Of a stretch of 64,000 bases of DNA, positions 27,570-36,294 are shown piece after piece. This stretch comes from Bin5 sp965208965 (lineage in GTDB: Bacteria; Chloroflexota; Anaerolineae; Caldilineales; Caldilineaceae): assembly GCA_965208965.1 (NCBI GenBank), contig OZ242384.1, forward strand, positions 3,968,001 to 4,032,000, read 5' to 3'. Made by a program: the position numbers and the translations under genes. Below the pieces are notes generated by a model, which saw only the letters and a program-made list of their open reading frames with translations, was not told where the DNA came from and made no database searches. Position 1 is the first letter of the stretch. Each line of letters begins with the position of its first letter.

Positions 27570-28541
27570 ATGAAATACTACACCATTCACCACCACACAC
27601 GGTATCGCTACAGCTCCGAGGTCAGTGAGAGCACGATGGAGGTGCGCATGCAGCCCCGCACCGACCGCCTGCAGCGATGTCTGAACTTCCGGCTGGAAGT
27701 TTGGCCTCACGCACAGGTGCTGTCGACGAGCGACTGCATGCAGAATTCAATTCACTATTTTGATATTCCCAGGAGCCACTCCGAGTTGCTATTGCGTGCC
27801 CAGACGCTGGTGATGGTTCAGGAATCGGAACCTCTGCCGGAGAGCCTGGAATCTTCAGAGTGGAAGGAGTTGGCAGCGGTCGCCGCGACCGGCCATCACT
27901 GGGACTGGCTGACGCCCAGCATGTTTGCGCGCCCCACCTCACTTCTGACGGACTTCGCCGAAGAGATCGGATTCGGTGAGGACAGGGACCCGCTGTCCGC
28001 TCTCTTCAGCCTCAATGAGAAGATCCACACTGTAGTCGAGTATACGCCGCAGAGTACTGCTGTTGATTCCCCTATCGACACTGCTCTGCAAAACCGTCGC
28101 GGCGTTTGCCAAGACTTCAGTCACATCATGATCGCCCTGCTGCGAAAAGCCGGTATCCCCGCCCGATACATCAGCGGCTACGTTTTTCTTGATCCTGTAA
28201 GAAAGAAGGAGAAGGAGATTTCGGGGGCATCACATGCCTGGGTGGAGGTCTTCCTACCCTCGACCGGTTGGATAGGGCTTGATCCCACCAATAATTCAAT
28301 CGTCAGCGACAAGCATATTCGCATCGCTGTTGGCCGGGACTACGCCGATGTGCCGCCCACCAGAGGGACCTACAAGGGTAATGCACATAGCGAATTGACC
28401 GTTGGTGTTCACATCTCTGAGACCGAGGATGAGGAAATCCCTCACGATCTGCTCGACAATGGGCACGTAACGACCAGAGAGCTTGTCGAAGCAGAAAGAG
28501 GTACACCTCGGCGCGTTGAGCAGGAGCAACAGCAGCAGTAG
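27570..28541 (+). CDS. Transglutaminase-like cysteine protease with N-terminal beta domain
   Basis: 323 residues from ATG 27570; the frame is open from 27492 inside the previous gene, but the domain starts exactly at MKYYTIHHHTRYRYSSEVSE, a typical N-terminal beta-sandwich of COG1305. The catalytic triad is in order: Cys in GVCQDFSH near 178, His in SHAWVEVF near 219, Asp in LDPTNN near 237. The enzyme probably cleaves or exchanges the amide bond made by the ATP-grasp partner. The C-terminus is polar and ends in a Gln run. It closes the three-gene operon. Confidence 0.85.
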   Translation: MKYYTIHHHTRYRYSSEVSESTMEVRMQPRTDRLQRCLNFRLEVWPHAQVLSTSDCMQNSIHYFDIPRSHSELLLRAQTLVMVQESEPLPESLESSEWKELAAVAATGHHWDWLTPSMFARPTSLLTDFAEEIGFGEDRDPLSALFSLNEKIHTVVEYTPQSTAVDSPIDTALQNRRGVCQDFSHIMIALLRKAGIPARYISGYVFLDPVRKKEKEISGASHAWVEVFLPSTGWIGLDPTNNSIVSDKHIRIAVGRDYADVPPTRGTYKGNAHSELTVGVHISETEDEEIPHDLLDNGHVTTRELVEAERGTPRRVEQEQQQQ

Positions 28542-28560
28542 CACATAGTTCGCTGGCATG

Positions 28561-28595
28561 AAAAAAGGCCGGTTCTTCAGACAGAAGAGCCGGCC
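28561..28595 (-). terminator. Strong intrinsic terminator for the minus-strand GH4/NIPSNAP end
   Basis: GGCCGGTTCTTC (28567-28578) pairs with GAAGAGCCGGCC (28584-28595) over 12 bp with one G-U. On the minus strand it is followed by six T residues. It lies 60 bases beyond the NIPSNAP stop and 20 beyond the converging transglutaminase stop. Confidence 0.85.
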
Positions 28596-28656
28596 CAATC
28601 TTGAAGAGGTATACTGTTCGTAACAGAAGGACTGACTACTCCAGCAGGTGTTTCCT

Positions 28657-28977
28657 CTAGTTGATCACTGATTTCGGAGTCGGGACGAGACGCTGAACCT
28701 TGATCGTCTCCCTATTGAGCATATCCGGAATCTTGGGCGCAATCTCGTTCATCCAGCCGTCAGACTGGTAAACGGCCTCGTAGAGAGCTTCCCTGTCAGC
28801 CTCATCGTCGAAGCGGCGCATCCACACGTAGCAGTTGTCATCCTCCTCGTCGATGAAAGAGCCGGCCACGACCATTCCCTTCGACACTTGGAAGGGGATA
28901 ATCACGTTTTCCATGAACTCTACCCAAGCGTCGCGTTTACCTGGGTGACACTCGTAAATCCTGTACTCGTACAACAT
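28657..28977 (-). CDS. NIPSNAP family protein
   Basis: 106 residues. MLYEYRIYECHPGKRDAWVE at 1-20 and GSFIDEEDDNCYVWMRRFDD near 39-58 match the dimeric alpha/beta-barrel (ferredoxin-like) NIPSNAP family. Bacterial members have no assigned role. It follows the GH4 gene by 35 bases and precedes a strong terminator, so it is the last gene of that unit. Confidence 0.8.
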   Translation of the reverse strand: MLYEYRIYECHPGKRDAWVEFMENVIIPFQVSKGMVVAGSFIDEEDDNCYVWMRRFDDEADREALYEAVYQSDGWMNEIAPKIPDMLNRETIKVQRLVPTPKSVIN

Positions 28978-29012
28978 GGGTTCGTCTCCTCATTTCCTGG
29001 TAATCGGACCCC

Positions 29013-30413
29013 TTAATCGGCTGAAACAGGCTCTGGCCGGGATTCGGTCAGCAACCGCATCGGCCTGTTCCCTTCGACTTCGTAGTTGGAAAAGGTCGGA
29101 AGATGCTCGACATTGGCTGCGAACATCTCATTGACCATTTCCCTGATTTCTGCCATCGAAAGCACTGCGGTCGTCAACGGATCGTGCAAAATCGCCTGAA
29201 AGATCTTGCGCGGATCGCCTTCGATAATCCCTTCCACCGCCATTTCCTCAATCTGCGCACTGAGGCCCGTCAGCATTGCAACTGACGCGGGAAGCGGGCC
29301 GACCCGAACACTCTCCAATCCCTTGTTGCTGGCCCACACTGGAATCTCGACGCAAGCTTCCACCGGCAGATTGTCCACCAGCGGCGTCGCGCTGTCGCCA
29401 TTGGGCATGTTGCCATTGAACTGGAACGGGTCGCCACCTTCAAGGGCGTTGATGATATAGGCTGCGTACTCGTATCCACGGGTAAGATTCAGGGGGGCCT
29501 CGTCGTCGAGCCAGGCGCGAATCTGCTCTTCCCAGCCATCTTCCCGGGCCGAATAGTGTTTGAGGACGTAGGCGTATTCGCCGGGATTCCAGCCTGTGCC
29601 GTGGGTGCAGTACTTTTCGATCAAGTCAGGGCGCTTGCGGAACCAGGGGTTGTACTCCGAGTGATGGCCGCTGGACTCCGTCGGGTAGTAGTCCAGATGC
29701 AAGAACATCTCATTTCGAACCTGCTCCTCGTTGTAGACCTCGGGCCTCTCAGTTATGGCCTTGCGAATCAATGGATAGGCATCCTCGCCGTTCCATTCAT
29801 ACTTCAAATACCAGGCCATGTGGTTTATGCCGGCGCATGTGTAGGTAATCTCGTCGACCGGAGCCCCGATCCAGCGCGCGAGCATGGTAGCTGTGCCCTG
29901 CACGCTATGGCAAAGGCCGGTGGCGACGATGCTCGTCTCCTTCTGAATCGCCCGGCAGTTTATGACCATCGGGTTGGTATAGTTGAGCATCACTGCATCG
30001 GGGCAGAGCCGTTCCATGTCAAGCGCAATGTCTACCATCACCGGTGTCGTGCGCATGGAGCGGAAGATGCCGGAAGGACCGCGCGTATCGCCGATGTTTG
30101 TGTCGATGCCGTATTTTTTCGGGATCTCGATATCGGTGCGCCAGACGTCGGTCTGGCCGACGAGGATTGTGACGATAACGTAGTCGGCGCCTTCCAGGGC
30201 TTCCTCGCGGCTGACCGTGGTCTCCACACTGGCGGGATAACCACCCTCGCGAACGATGCGCCGCACGGCCTGCTCGATGTAGTTGAGTTTCGAAGGGTCG
30301 ATGTCCATCAAGCAGATGGTTGCGTCCTCGAGAAGAGAAAACGTGAGTACATCCTTGACCAGCTTACGGGTAAAGCCAAAGCTGCCTGCACCAATGAAAG
30401 TTATTTTGGTCAA
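29013..30413 (-). CDS. Glycoside hydrolase family 4 (NAD- and Mn-dependent)
   Basis: 466 residues from TTG 30413. That start is preferred over in-frame codons up to 30575 because GAGGAGG lies 7-8 bases before it and the Rossmann loop follows immediately (TKITFIGAGSFGFTRKLVKD). GH4 hallmarks: MLNYTNPMVINC near 149, GLCHSVQG near 172 (Mn-binding Cys) and GINHMAWYL near 204 (Mn-binding His). The pattern is closest to alpha-galactosidase or alpha-galacturonidase/glucuronidase branches rather than the 6-phospho enzymes, but specificity is inference. It is followed by NIPSNAP and preceded, after 170 bases, by the peptide transporter unit. Confidence 0.85.
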   Translation of the reverse strand: MTKITFIGAGSFGFTRKLVKDVLTFSLLEDATICLMDIDPSKLNYIEQAVRRIVREGGYPASVETTVSREEALEGADYVIVTILVGQTDVWRTDIEIPKKYGIDTNIGDTRGPSGIFRSMRTTPVMVDIALDMERLCPDAVMLNYTNPMVINCRAIQKETSIVATGLCHSVQGTATMLARWIGAPVDEITYTCAGINHMAWYLKYEWNGEDAYPLIRKAITERPEVYNEEQVRNEMFLHLDYYPTESSGHHSEYNPWFRKRPDLIEKYCTHGTGWNPGEYAYVLKHYSAREDGWEEQIRAWLDDEAPLNLTRGYEYAAYIINALEGGDPFQFNGNMPNGDSATPLVDNLPVEACVEIPVWASNKGLESVRVGPLPASVAMLTGLSAQIEEMAVEGIIEGDPRKIFQAILHDPLTTAVLSMAEIREMVNEMFAANVEHLPTFSNYEVEGNRPMRLLTESRPEPVSAD

Positions 30414-30586
30414 TTGAATACCTCCTCGTGAGAACAATGCGGCACTGCTTTCTGAGCCCAATTGAAGGGCTTCAGGTCGGCAAGAGCCCTCTGGGTTTGG
30501 AAACTGAAAATGCTTTGCAGGTTCGTGAATCCCAAGCCGTTCAGGATCATAGCACCGGGCGCGCCAACCTCGCAACTAGTGTGGGT

Positions 30587-30943
30587 TCAAACTCGAAGTA
30601 TTCGTCCGAAAAACGGCACGGGAGAACGCCGCGCGCGCAGGGCATTGACGATCCCCACCACCCAGGCCACGACCACCGCCAGGTATACTGCAACCACCAG
30701 GGCAAACACGTAGGCTGCGACGACCCCGCCAAACGGCAGGAGAGAGACAAGCCAGGAAAAAATTATCCATACTGCGGGGGCCAGTATCAGAGCCGCAACG
30801 ATAGATAGTGACTGCAGCGCGTGGTAACGGGAAAACTCATCGTCTTTGCGCAGCGCCAGAATGTAGGCCGGACCCAGTACGGGCAGCAGATAGGCCAGTA
30901 GCGCGGCGTCGATGTTAATCCCTCCGCTCCGGGATTCGCTCAT
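30587..30943 (-). CDS. DUF4870-like small membrane protein
   Basis: 118 residues with about three membrane segments. GGINIDAALLAYLLPVLGPAYIL at the N-terminus and EFSRYHALQSLSIVAALIL near 35-53 are typical of the DUF4870 group (unknown function; the RxHALQS motif is its best mark). Its ATG overlaps the oppF stop by four bases, so it is translationally coupled to the transporter ATPase. Confidence 0.75.
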   Translation of the reverse strand: MSESRSGGINIDAALLAYLLPVLGPAYILALRKDDEFSRYHALQSLSIVAALILAPAVWIIFSWLVSLLPFGGVVAAYVFALVVAVYLAVVVAWVVGIVNALRARRSPVPFFGRILRV

Positions 30944-31962
30944 ACTCGCTCCACATCTCCGATCCCCTGCAGAGTAAGCTCGCGGGCGAAATGACAGCTG
31001 GCGAAGTGGCCCGGCTCAATCTCTTCCAGGTGGGGTTCTTCTTGCGTACACTGTTCCTGTGCGTACAGGCAACGTGGATGAAAAACGCACCCTGACGGGG
31101 GATTGGCGGGACTGGGAATGTCGCCTTCCAGAATGATGCGGTTCAGCTTGATATCCGGGTCGGCCGGCGGGATGGCCGAAACCAGTGCCTCGGTATAGGG
31201 GTGCAGAGGGCGCCTGAGCAGCATATCAGAATCGGCAATCTCGACCAGCCGTCCAACATACATGACCGCAATCCGGTCGCACATGTGCTCGACGACGGAG
31301 AGATCGTGGGCAATGAAGAGATAGGTGAGTCCCAGTTCGTCCTTCAGTTCCTGGAGCAGGTTCAACACCTGGGCCTGAATCGACACATCCAGCGCCGAAA
31401 CCGGCTCGTCGGCGATAATCAACCGCGGCCTGAGCGCCAGTGTCCGCGCGAGGCCGATTCGCTGCCTCTGCCCGCCGGAGAACTCGTGGGGATAGCGGCG
31501 CATGTAGTTCGGGTCCAGTCCGACCGCAGTCATCAGCTCGGAGACCCTGTCCTCCAGCTGGCGCCCGGAGGCTTCCTTGTGAATGATGAGCGGCTCTCCG
31601 ATGAGGTCTTTCACAGTCAGTCGCGGGTTCAGCGAGCTGAATGGGTCCTGAAAGATCATGCGCATCTCTTTTCGCAACGGCTTCATATCCGCCTGATCGA
31701 TATTGGCGATATCGATGCGCTCGCCGTCCGATGAAGTGTACCAGATCTCGCCGGCCGTCGGATCGTAGAGCCGCAGTACGGCTCGACCGACAGTGGTCTT
31801 GCCGGAGCCGCTCTCTCCTACCAGGCCTAATGCTTCATTTCGATTAATCGCGAAGCTAACGCCGTCGACGGCCTTGACATGGCCGACGATACGTTGCAGG
31901 AATCCCTTGCGAATTGGGAACCACTGTTTCAGATCGTTAACTTCAAGCAGAGTTTCTTCCAT
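30940..31962 (-). CDS. Oligopeptide/dipeptide ABC transporter ATP-binding protein, OppF type
   Basis: 340 residues. Walker A GESGSGKTT at 49-57, Q-loop in IFQDPFSSLNP, signature SGGQRQRIG near 162, Walker B RLIIADEP near 181. The C-terminal extension PLHPYTEALVSAIP and CVFHPRCLYAQEQCTQEEP carries the OppD/F-type Cys cluster. It partners with the OppD-type ATPase at 38643-39707 to energise peptide uptake. It follows the hexaheme cytochrome gene by 20 bases and overlaps the DUF4870 gene by four. Confidence 0.9.
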   Translation of the reverse strand: MEETLLEVNDLKQWFPIRKGFLQRIVGHVKAVDGVSFAINRNEALGLVGESGSGKTTVGRAVLRLYDPTAGEIWYTSSDGERIDIANIDQADMKPLRKEMRMIFQDPFSSLNPRLTVKDLIGEPLIIHKEASGRQLEDRVSELMTAVGLDPNYMRRYPHEFSGGQRQRIGLARTLALRPRLIIADEPVSALDVSIQAQVLNLLQELKDELGLTYLFIAHDLSVVEHMCDRIAVMYVGRLVEIADSDMLLRRPLHPYTEALVSAIPPADPDIKLNRIILEGDIPSPANPPSGCVFHPRCLYAQEQCTQEEPHLEEIEPGHFASCHFARELTLQGIGDVERV

Positions 31963-31982
31963 TTCTTGCCTATGCGGTTACG

Positions 31983-33845
31983 TCATTCATCAGTCGAGGC
32001 AGCAACGCCGATACTCTCCGAAGCCAGGAGGATATCGGGATCCGTCCAGCCCTTCCACCGCTGCAGCTGCTGAAACGCCCTGCGATAAATGAGCTGCACC
32101 TCGATATTAATGTCATCGCCGCCCTGTGTGATCTCTTCATTTGGAAGGGCAAAGCGGAAAATCCCGTTCCTCGAAGACAGCGCCGGAATCCGGCTGTCCT
32201 CAACCAATTCCACCATGCGCCAGTGGGAAAAGGTCGGTTCTTCACCGGTCAAAGTGTCGCGCAGAATCTTGGCGTAGCCCTGGCCGGCAAGTCCTGCCAC
32301 GTCGCCAGCCCATTCAGGCAGGACATCCCCTGAGACCAGAGCCAGCTCCTCCCCGCCGTTGTACGTGGCCCGCACGACAAGGAGCACCTGCCGCAGGGGC
32401 GAACCGGTAGGATAGTGATGGCCCGCGCCGGTATTGCTCACTTCCGTGTTCACGACAAGCTCAGTTCCCTCGAATTCGGCCGCCACATCCAGAGAAATCG
32501 CGCTTCTCAGGAACTGTTCGTCGTTCGCGCCGGGCATCTGGTGCAGGTGGATCTGGTCCAGCTGCCGGAACAGGCCTCCCTTTTCGGGGTAGACGAAGTA
32601 GCTGCGCTGCGATCGTTCGGCCAGCTTGCCCAGGCCGGCCGGCAGTGTGCGGCCGCTGGTTTTTTCCAGCCAGGCCGCCGTCTGCACCAGACTCTCCATA
32701 CTGGATGTCAGCCGCGGCGCCTCGGGCATGTGACAGTTTTGGCAGGTCTGGCCTGTATCGGGATCACTGTACGGACTTTCGAGCCACTCCCCGTAGGAGT
32801 TGTAGATTTCAGTCGTGTCATTGACACCATAGTGACAGGAAGCGCAGAATGCACTTTCCCTGTGCAGCTGGTTGAAGCTGTCCTTTGGCCGGGCAACGTC
32901 ATCGACGGTTCCCATCAGGAGATCCTCTCCCGACTTGGGCCGGTAGAGGGTCAGAGAGAGGATGCCAGGCATTGCCGGGTCCGGCAGAACCGTGTCGGTA
33001 TAGAATGTCACGGCGCCGATCTTGTGGCAGAAGTCACATGAGATGCCTTCAGCGGCCACGCCAACTGCCTCGTTCGGGCTTACGCCGTCGGGCAGCTCAT
33101 CGCTGGCATCGCTCGTCTCCTGCATATGGCAACCGTTCCAGCCGCAGCTGTTGTCTGCGTCGAGCGTGGATGCCATCGGCGTATGGCAGGCCGCGCAGTT
33201 TCCGTCCCGCTTTGGAAAATCCACCTTGAAGCCTGGACCGAAGTAGGGGTCGTCAGGGTCTCGGGTGCGGGGCAGGCCGGTATAATAGTTGCTGTTGCGG
33301 CTGCGGTTTCCTTCGACGTCGGTGCCGTTGTACATAGTCAGAAAGCGGACGTTAACCGCAGACTGGCTGTGCGCGTCGCGCTGCCACTCTGCGTAGGACG
33401 GGTGGCATTCACCACAGTTTTCGGACGGCTCCCAGTCATAGACAGAGTTGTCGACCCGGTTGTGGGGATGCAACTCGATAGCGATATCCCCGTCGCCGCC
33501 GGTTGCCTCGGTCCAGCCGAAAATGTACCCCTCCGCCCATGCCACCAGTGTAACGCTCTCAGCGGTAGGTACGTCTTGGATCGTGAAACCACCGTTTTCG
33601 TCCGTGTAGGTATGATTTGCGGTCGTCTGCACCCTGACAAGGGCGCCTGCGACCGGCCCATCGACGTCGGTTACGATGCCGCTGACGGAAGCGGTATCCT
33701 GTTGCGGCCATGCAAAGACGGCGATCACCGAACCGAAAGTGAGCAGAACGAGCAGGAGCAGGACGAGAAATATGGGCCGCGCCCAGGCCCGAAGCACAAC
33801 GGCAAAAGCATTGCCACCGACTTGAAGAGACCTACCCCTGCCCAA
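31983..33845 (-). CDS. Membrane-anchored hexaheme c-type cytochrome with N-terminal regulatory-like beta domain
   Basis: 620 residues. One membrane segment (about 26-46) is followed by a carboxypeptidase-regulatory-like beta-sandwich (53-125, GIVTDVDGPVAGALVRVQ). Six heme-attachment motifs come next: CGECH at 144-148, then CAACH, CGWNGCH (a CX4CH variant), CDFCH, CASCH and CQNCH. A C-terminal beta-rich domain has EVSNTGAGHHYPTGSPLRQV, a phrase common in multiheme cytochromes of the NapC/NrfB-like or OTR-like set. The protein should sit outside the membrane and carry electrons. It lies inside the peptide transporter operon between oppC and oppF (21 and 20 base gaps), which is unusual. Confidence 0.85.
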   Translation of the reverse strand: MGRGRSLQVGGNAFAVVLRAWARPIFLVLLLLVLLTFGSVIAVFAWPQQDTASVSGIVTDVDGPVAGALVRVQTTANHTYTDENGGFTIQDVPTAESVTLVAWAEGYIFGWTEATGGDGDIAIELHPHNRVDNSVYDWEPSENCGECHPSYAEWQRDAHSQSAVNVRFLTMYNGTDVEGNRSRNSNYYTGLPRTRDPDDPYFGPGFKVDFPKRDGNCAACHTPMASTLDADNSCGWNGCHMQETSDASDELPDGVSPNEAVGVAAEGISCDFCHKIGAVTFYTDTVLPDPAMPGILSLTLYRPKSGEDLLMGTVDDVARPKDSFNQLHRESAFCASCHYGVNDTTEIYNSYGEWLESPYSDPDTGQTCQNCHMPEAPRLTSSMESLVQTAAWLEKTSGRTLPAGLGKLAERSQRSYFVYPEKGGLFRQLDQIHLHQMPGANDEQFLRSAISLDVAAEFEGTELVVNTEVSNTGAGHHYPTGSPLRQVLLVVRATYNGGEELALVSGDVLPEWAGDVAGLAGQGYAKILRDTLTGEEPTFSHWRMVELVEDSRIPALSSRNGIFRFALPNEEITQGGDDINIEVQLIYRRAFQQLQRWKGWTDPDILLASESIGVAASTDE

Positions 33846-33865
33846 CTCCGCTCTCCGTCACAGTC

Positions 33866-35023
33866 TCAGACTATCGAATAGGGGTCGGCGGCATCACGCA
33901 GTCCGTCCCCCAAGAAGTTGAATCCCAGCACGGCAACGATGATGAAGATTACCGGCGTCATGATCCAGGTGTGCGTACCAAGCGTCTGCAGGTTCTGCGC
34001 GTCCCGCATCAGGAAGCCCCAGCTCACAAGCGGTTCCTGAATTCCAATGCCCAAAAAGCTGAGAAACGCCTCAGCAAGGATTATTTGAGGAATCGTAAGT
34101 GTGAGCACGACGATAATGTGGCTGATCGAGTTGGGGAACAGGTGGAGAAAGATGATGCGGGCGTCGGAGGCGCCCATTTCCTTCGCGGCAAGAATGAAAT
34201 CGGTCTCTCGGAAGGCCAGCACTTTGCCCCGCACTTCGCGCGCCAGCAGCGTCCACGAGAGCAGCGAGAAGATGATCACCATGATGATGAAGACCTGCAA
34301 TGAGTCCCAGGTGCGGGGAATGATCGCGGCCAGCGCCAACCAGAGCGGCAGTTGCGGGAACGAGGCAACGAACTCCACGAAACGCTGAATGACGTTGTCG
34401 ATCACGCCGCCGTAGTAGCCGGAGACGATGCCGACGACCGCGCCGACCACGATGCTGACAATCGTCGCAAAAAGGCTCAACGATAGCGAGATTCGCCCTG
34501 CGGTGCAGGCCCGGCCCCACAGGTCCCTACCCTGTTTCTCCGTTCCAAGCAGATGGATTTTGCCCCCTTCGCCCACGCCGAAGAGATGATAGCGCGTGGT
34601 GAACAGGCCAAGGACTTTCCATTCCCAACTCTTGACGAAGAACTGTACGTCATAACGCTGCTCGGGATCCTCCTCCCACAGTGGCTCGAATGTCTTGGGG
34701 TCGATGGTCACGATTTGATTGTAAACGAAGGGACGGAGGTGAAAGTTGCCATCGACGTCGATGAGGCGGATTCTGGAGGGAGGGATGAAGCTGTCCTGCA
34801 GATTGGCGTCGGTAGGATCAACGGGCGCGAAGAACTCGGCAAAGATGGCCAGAATGATCAATGAGAGTACCATGAGTCCGCCGGCGATGGCGGGCCGGCT
34901 CTTTCGGAACCGCTGCCATACGAGCTGGAAGTAGGACTCGTGTTGTTCTTCGTGTTGTTCTTCGTCCTGGCCGTCCGTTAGAAGACCTGTATCGGGTCCA
35001 ACCTGGCTTTGCAATGATTCCAT
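33866..35023 (-). CDS. Peptide ABC transporter permease, OppC type
   Basis: 385 residues, longer than the usual 300 because of an insert of about 80 residues after the first membrane segment (DSFIPPSRIRLIDVDGNFHL and onward). The EAA loop is EMGASDARIIFLHLFPNSIS near 281-300, followed by two more segments and the typical C-terminus GDGLRDAADPYSI. It forms the channel with the OppB-type protein encoded upstream. Confidence 0.9.
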   Translation of the reverse strand: MESLQSQVGPDTGLLTDGQDEEQHEEQHESYFQLVWQRFRKSRPAIAGGLMVLSLIILAIFAEFFAPVDPTDANLQDSFIPPSRIRLIDVDGNFHLRPFVYNQIVTIDPKTFEPLWEEDPEQRYDVQFFVKSWEWKVLGLFTTRYHLFGVGEGGKIHLLGTEKQGRDLWGRACTAGRISLSLSLFATIVSIVVGAVVGIVSGYYGGVIDNVIQRFVEFVASFPQLPLWLALAAIIPRTWDSLQVFIIMVIIFSLLSWTLLAREVRGKVLAFRETDFILAAKEMGASDARIIFLHLFPNSISHIIVVLTLTIPQIILAEAFLSFLGIGIQEPLVSWGFLMRDAQNLQTLGTHTWIMTPVIFIIVAVLGFNFLGDGLRDAADPYSIV

Positions 35024-35166
35024 AATAGAAATGGCAGAGACGAGTGACGAGATTGCGAATACAATTTTCCGCCCAGCCCTCTGTCTCGACTCCTTTCAGG
35101 ACTTCAGGCAGCTTCTTCGGATTTCCGGCTTACTTCCAGCCTAACGCGAGGACTCTTGCCGTCTTA

Positions 35167-36195
35167 CTAAGAAAAACGCACACGCGGATCCAGGACTGCC
35201 AGCGATATATCGGCAATCAGATTGCCCGCCACGAGCAGCACGCCGTAAATCAACAGACAGCTCGCCGAAATGTAAATGTCCTCATTGCGAAGTGAGGTCA
35301 GAAGCAAGGTACCAATCGTCGGCAGACCCATAACAATTGAGGCCTGCAGTTCCCCCTGCAGCATGTATGGAAGAGATGTCCCCTGGTACATGATAATCGG
35401 GTGGAGCGCATTGGGCACCGCGTGCCGCCGCATGACCTGGCCTTCGGTCAGCCCCTTGGAGCGGGCGGTCGTGACATACTGCGCGTTCAGCTCGTCCAGC
35501 ATATTGCCCCGCATTACGCGCATGTTCCTGGCCACGCCGCCTAACCCGGCGATAACCACCACCGGCCAGATGTGTTGGAGCAAGTCCAACAGTTTTGCCC
35601 AAGTCTGACTGATCTCTTCCAGGCTGCCGAATGCCCATGGAACCACCACGAACTGTGGAGAATGAAATGCCGTAACATGCTCCTGTTTCAATGTAAAGAC
35701 CAGGAAGAACATGATCGCCAATGCGATCCAGAACCGGGGCAACGCGGAGAGTATGAAGGCAGCGAAGGCGGCCAGATTGTCCGCGAGCGAATATTGTCGC
35801 GGCGCGACCAGGATGCCAACTACGATCCCAACCACCGTCGACGTCAGATGCGCCAAAACCGCCAGCAGCAGTGTGCGCGGAAACCGCTCCGCGATCAGTT
35901 CGCCTACGTCACGCTTGTAAGCAAAAGAGAAGCCGAAGCTCCCCTTCGTCACCATATCCCGAATCCAGACCAGGAACTGCAGCGGCAACGGCTTGTCCAG
36001 GCCGTATCGCTGACGAAACAGCTCGGCCTGAGCCTCCGCTTCCGATTCGGTTGCGCCGCCTTGCTCGATGAGAAACGATTTGTATCCGTCAGCATAGTCA
36101 CCAGGCGGCAACTGAATCACAATGAAGCTGACCAGAGCGATGCCCAGGACAACTGCAATAGATACGCCGACGCGGCGAGCGATGTAGGCAATCAT
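35167..36195 (-). CDS. Peptide ABC transporter permease, OppB type
   Basis: 342 residues. The N-terminal membrane segment (MIAYIARRVGVSIAVVLGIALVSF) and FRQRYGLDKPLPLQFLVWI near 65 are typical of OppB/DppB. The EAA loop is RSKGLTEGQVMRRHAVPNAL near 244-263, and the C-terminus LDPRVRFS ends the family. It lies between the substrate-binding protein gene and oppC. A stem-loop upstream (36249-36274) separates it from the more abundant binding-protein message. Confidence 0.9.
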   Translation of the reverse strand: MIAYIARRVGVSIAVVLGIALVSFIVIQLPPGDYADGYKSFLIEQGGATESEAEAQAELFRQRYGLDKPLPLQFLVWIRDMVTKGSFGFSFAYKRDVGELIAERFPRTLLLAVLAHLTSTVVGIVVGILVAPRQYSLADNLAAFAAFILSALPRFWIALAIMFFLVFTLKQEHVTAFHSPQFVVVPWAFGSLEEISQTWAKLLDLLQHIWPVVVIAGLGGVARNMRVMRGNMLDELNAQYVTTARSKGLTEGQVMRRHAVPNALHPIIMYQGTSLPYMLQGELQASIVMGLPTIGTLLLTSLRNEDIYISASCLLIYGVLLVAGNLIADISLAVLDPRVRFS

Positions 36196-36248
36196 AGGAT
36201 GAAAATAAGAGAAAAGTCAGGACTTCCTGCTTAGAGAGTGTGAGGGAA

Positions 36249-36274
36249 GAGGAGTGAGGGGAACTTCACTCCTC
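36249..36274 (-). terminator. Intercistronic stem-loop between binding-protein and permease genes
   Basis: GAGGAGTGA (36249-36257) and TCACTCCTC (36266-36274) form a perfect 9-bp stem with an 8-base loop. On the minus strand no strong U-run follows, so it probably attenuates or protects the upstream message rather than ending transcription. A similar element is found at the same place in the sugar transporter operon. Confidence 0.55.
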
Positions 36275-36294
36275 TTTTCTCTCTACGCGGAAAC

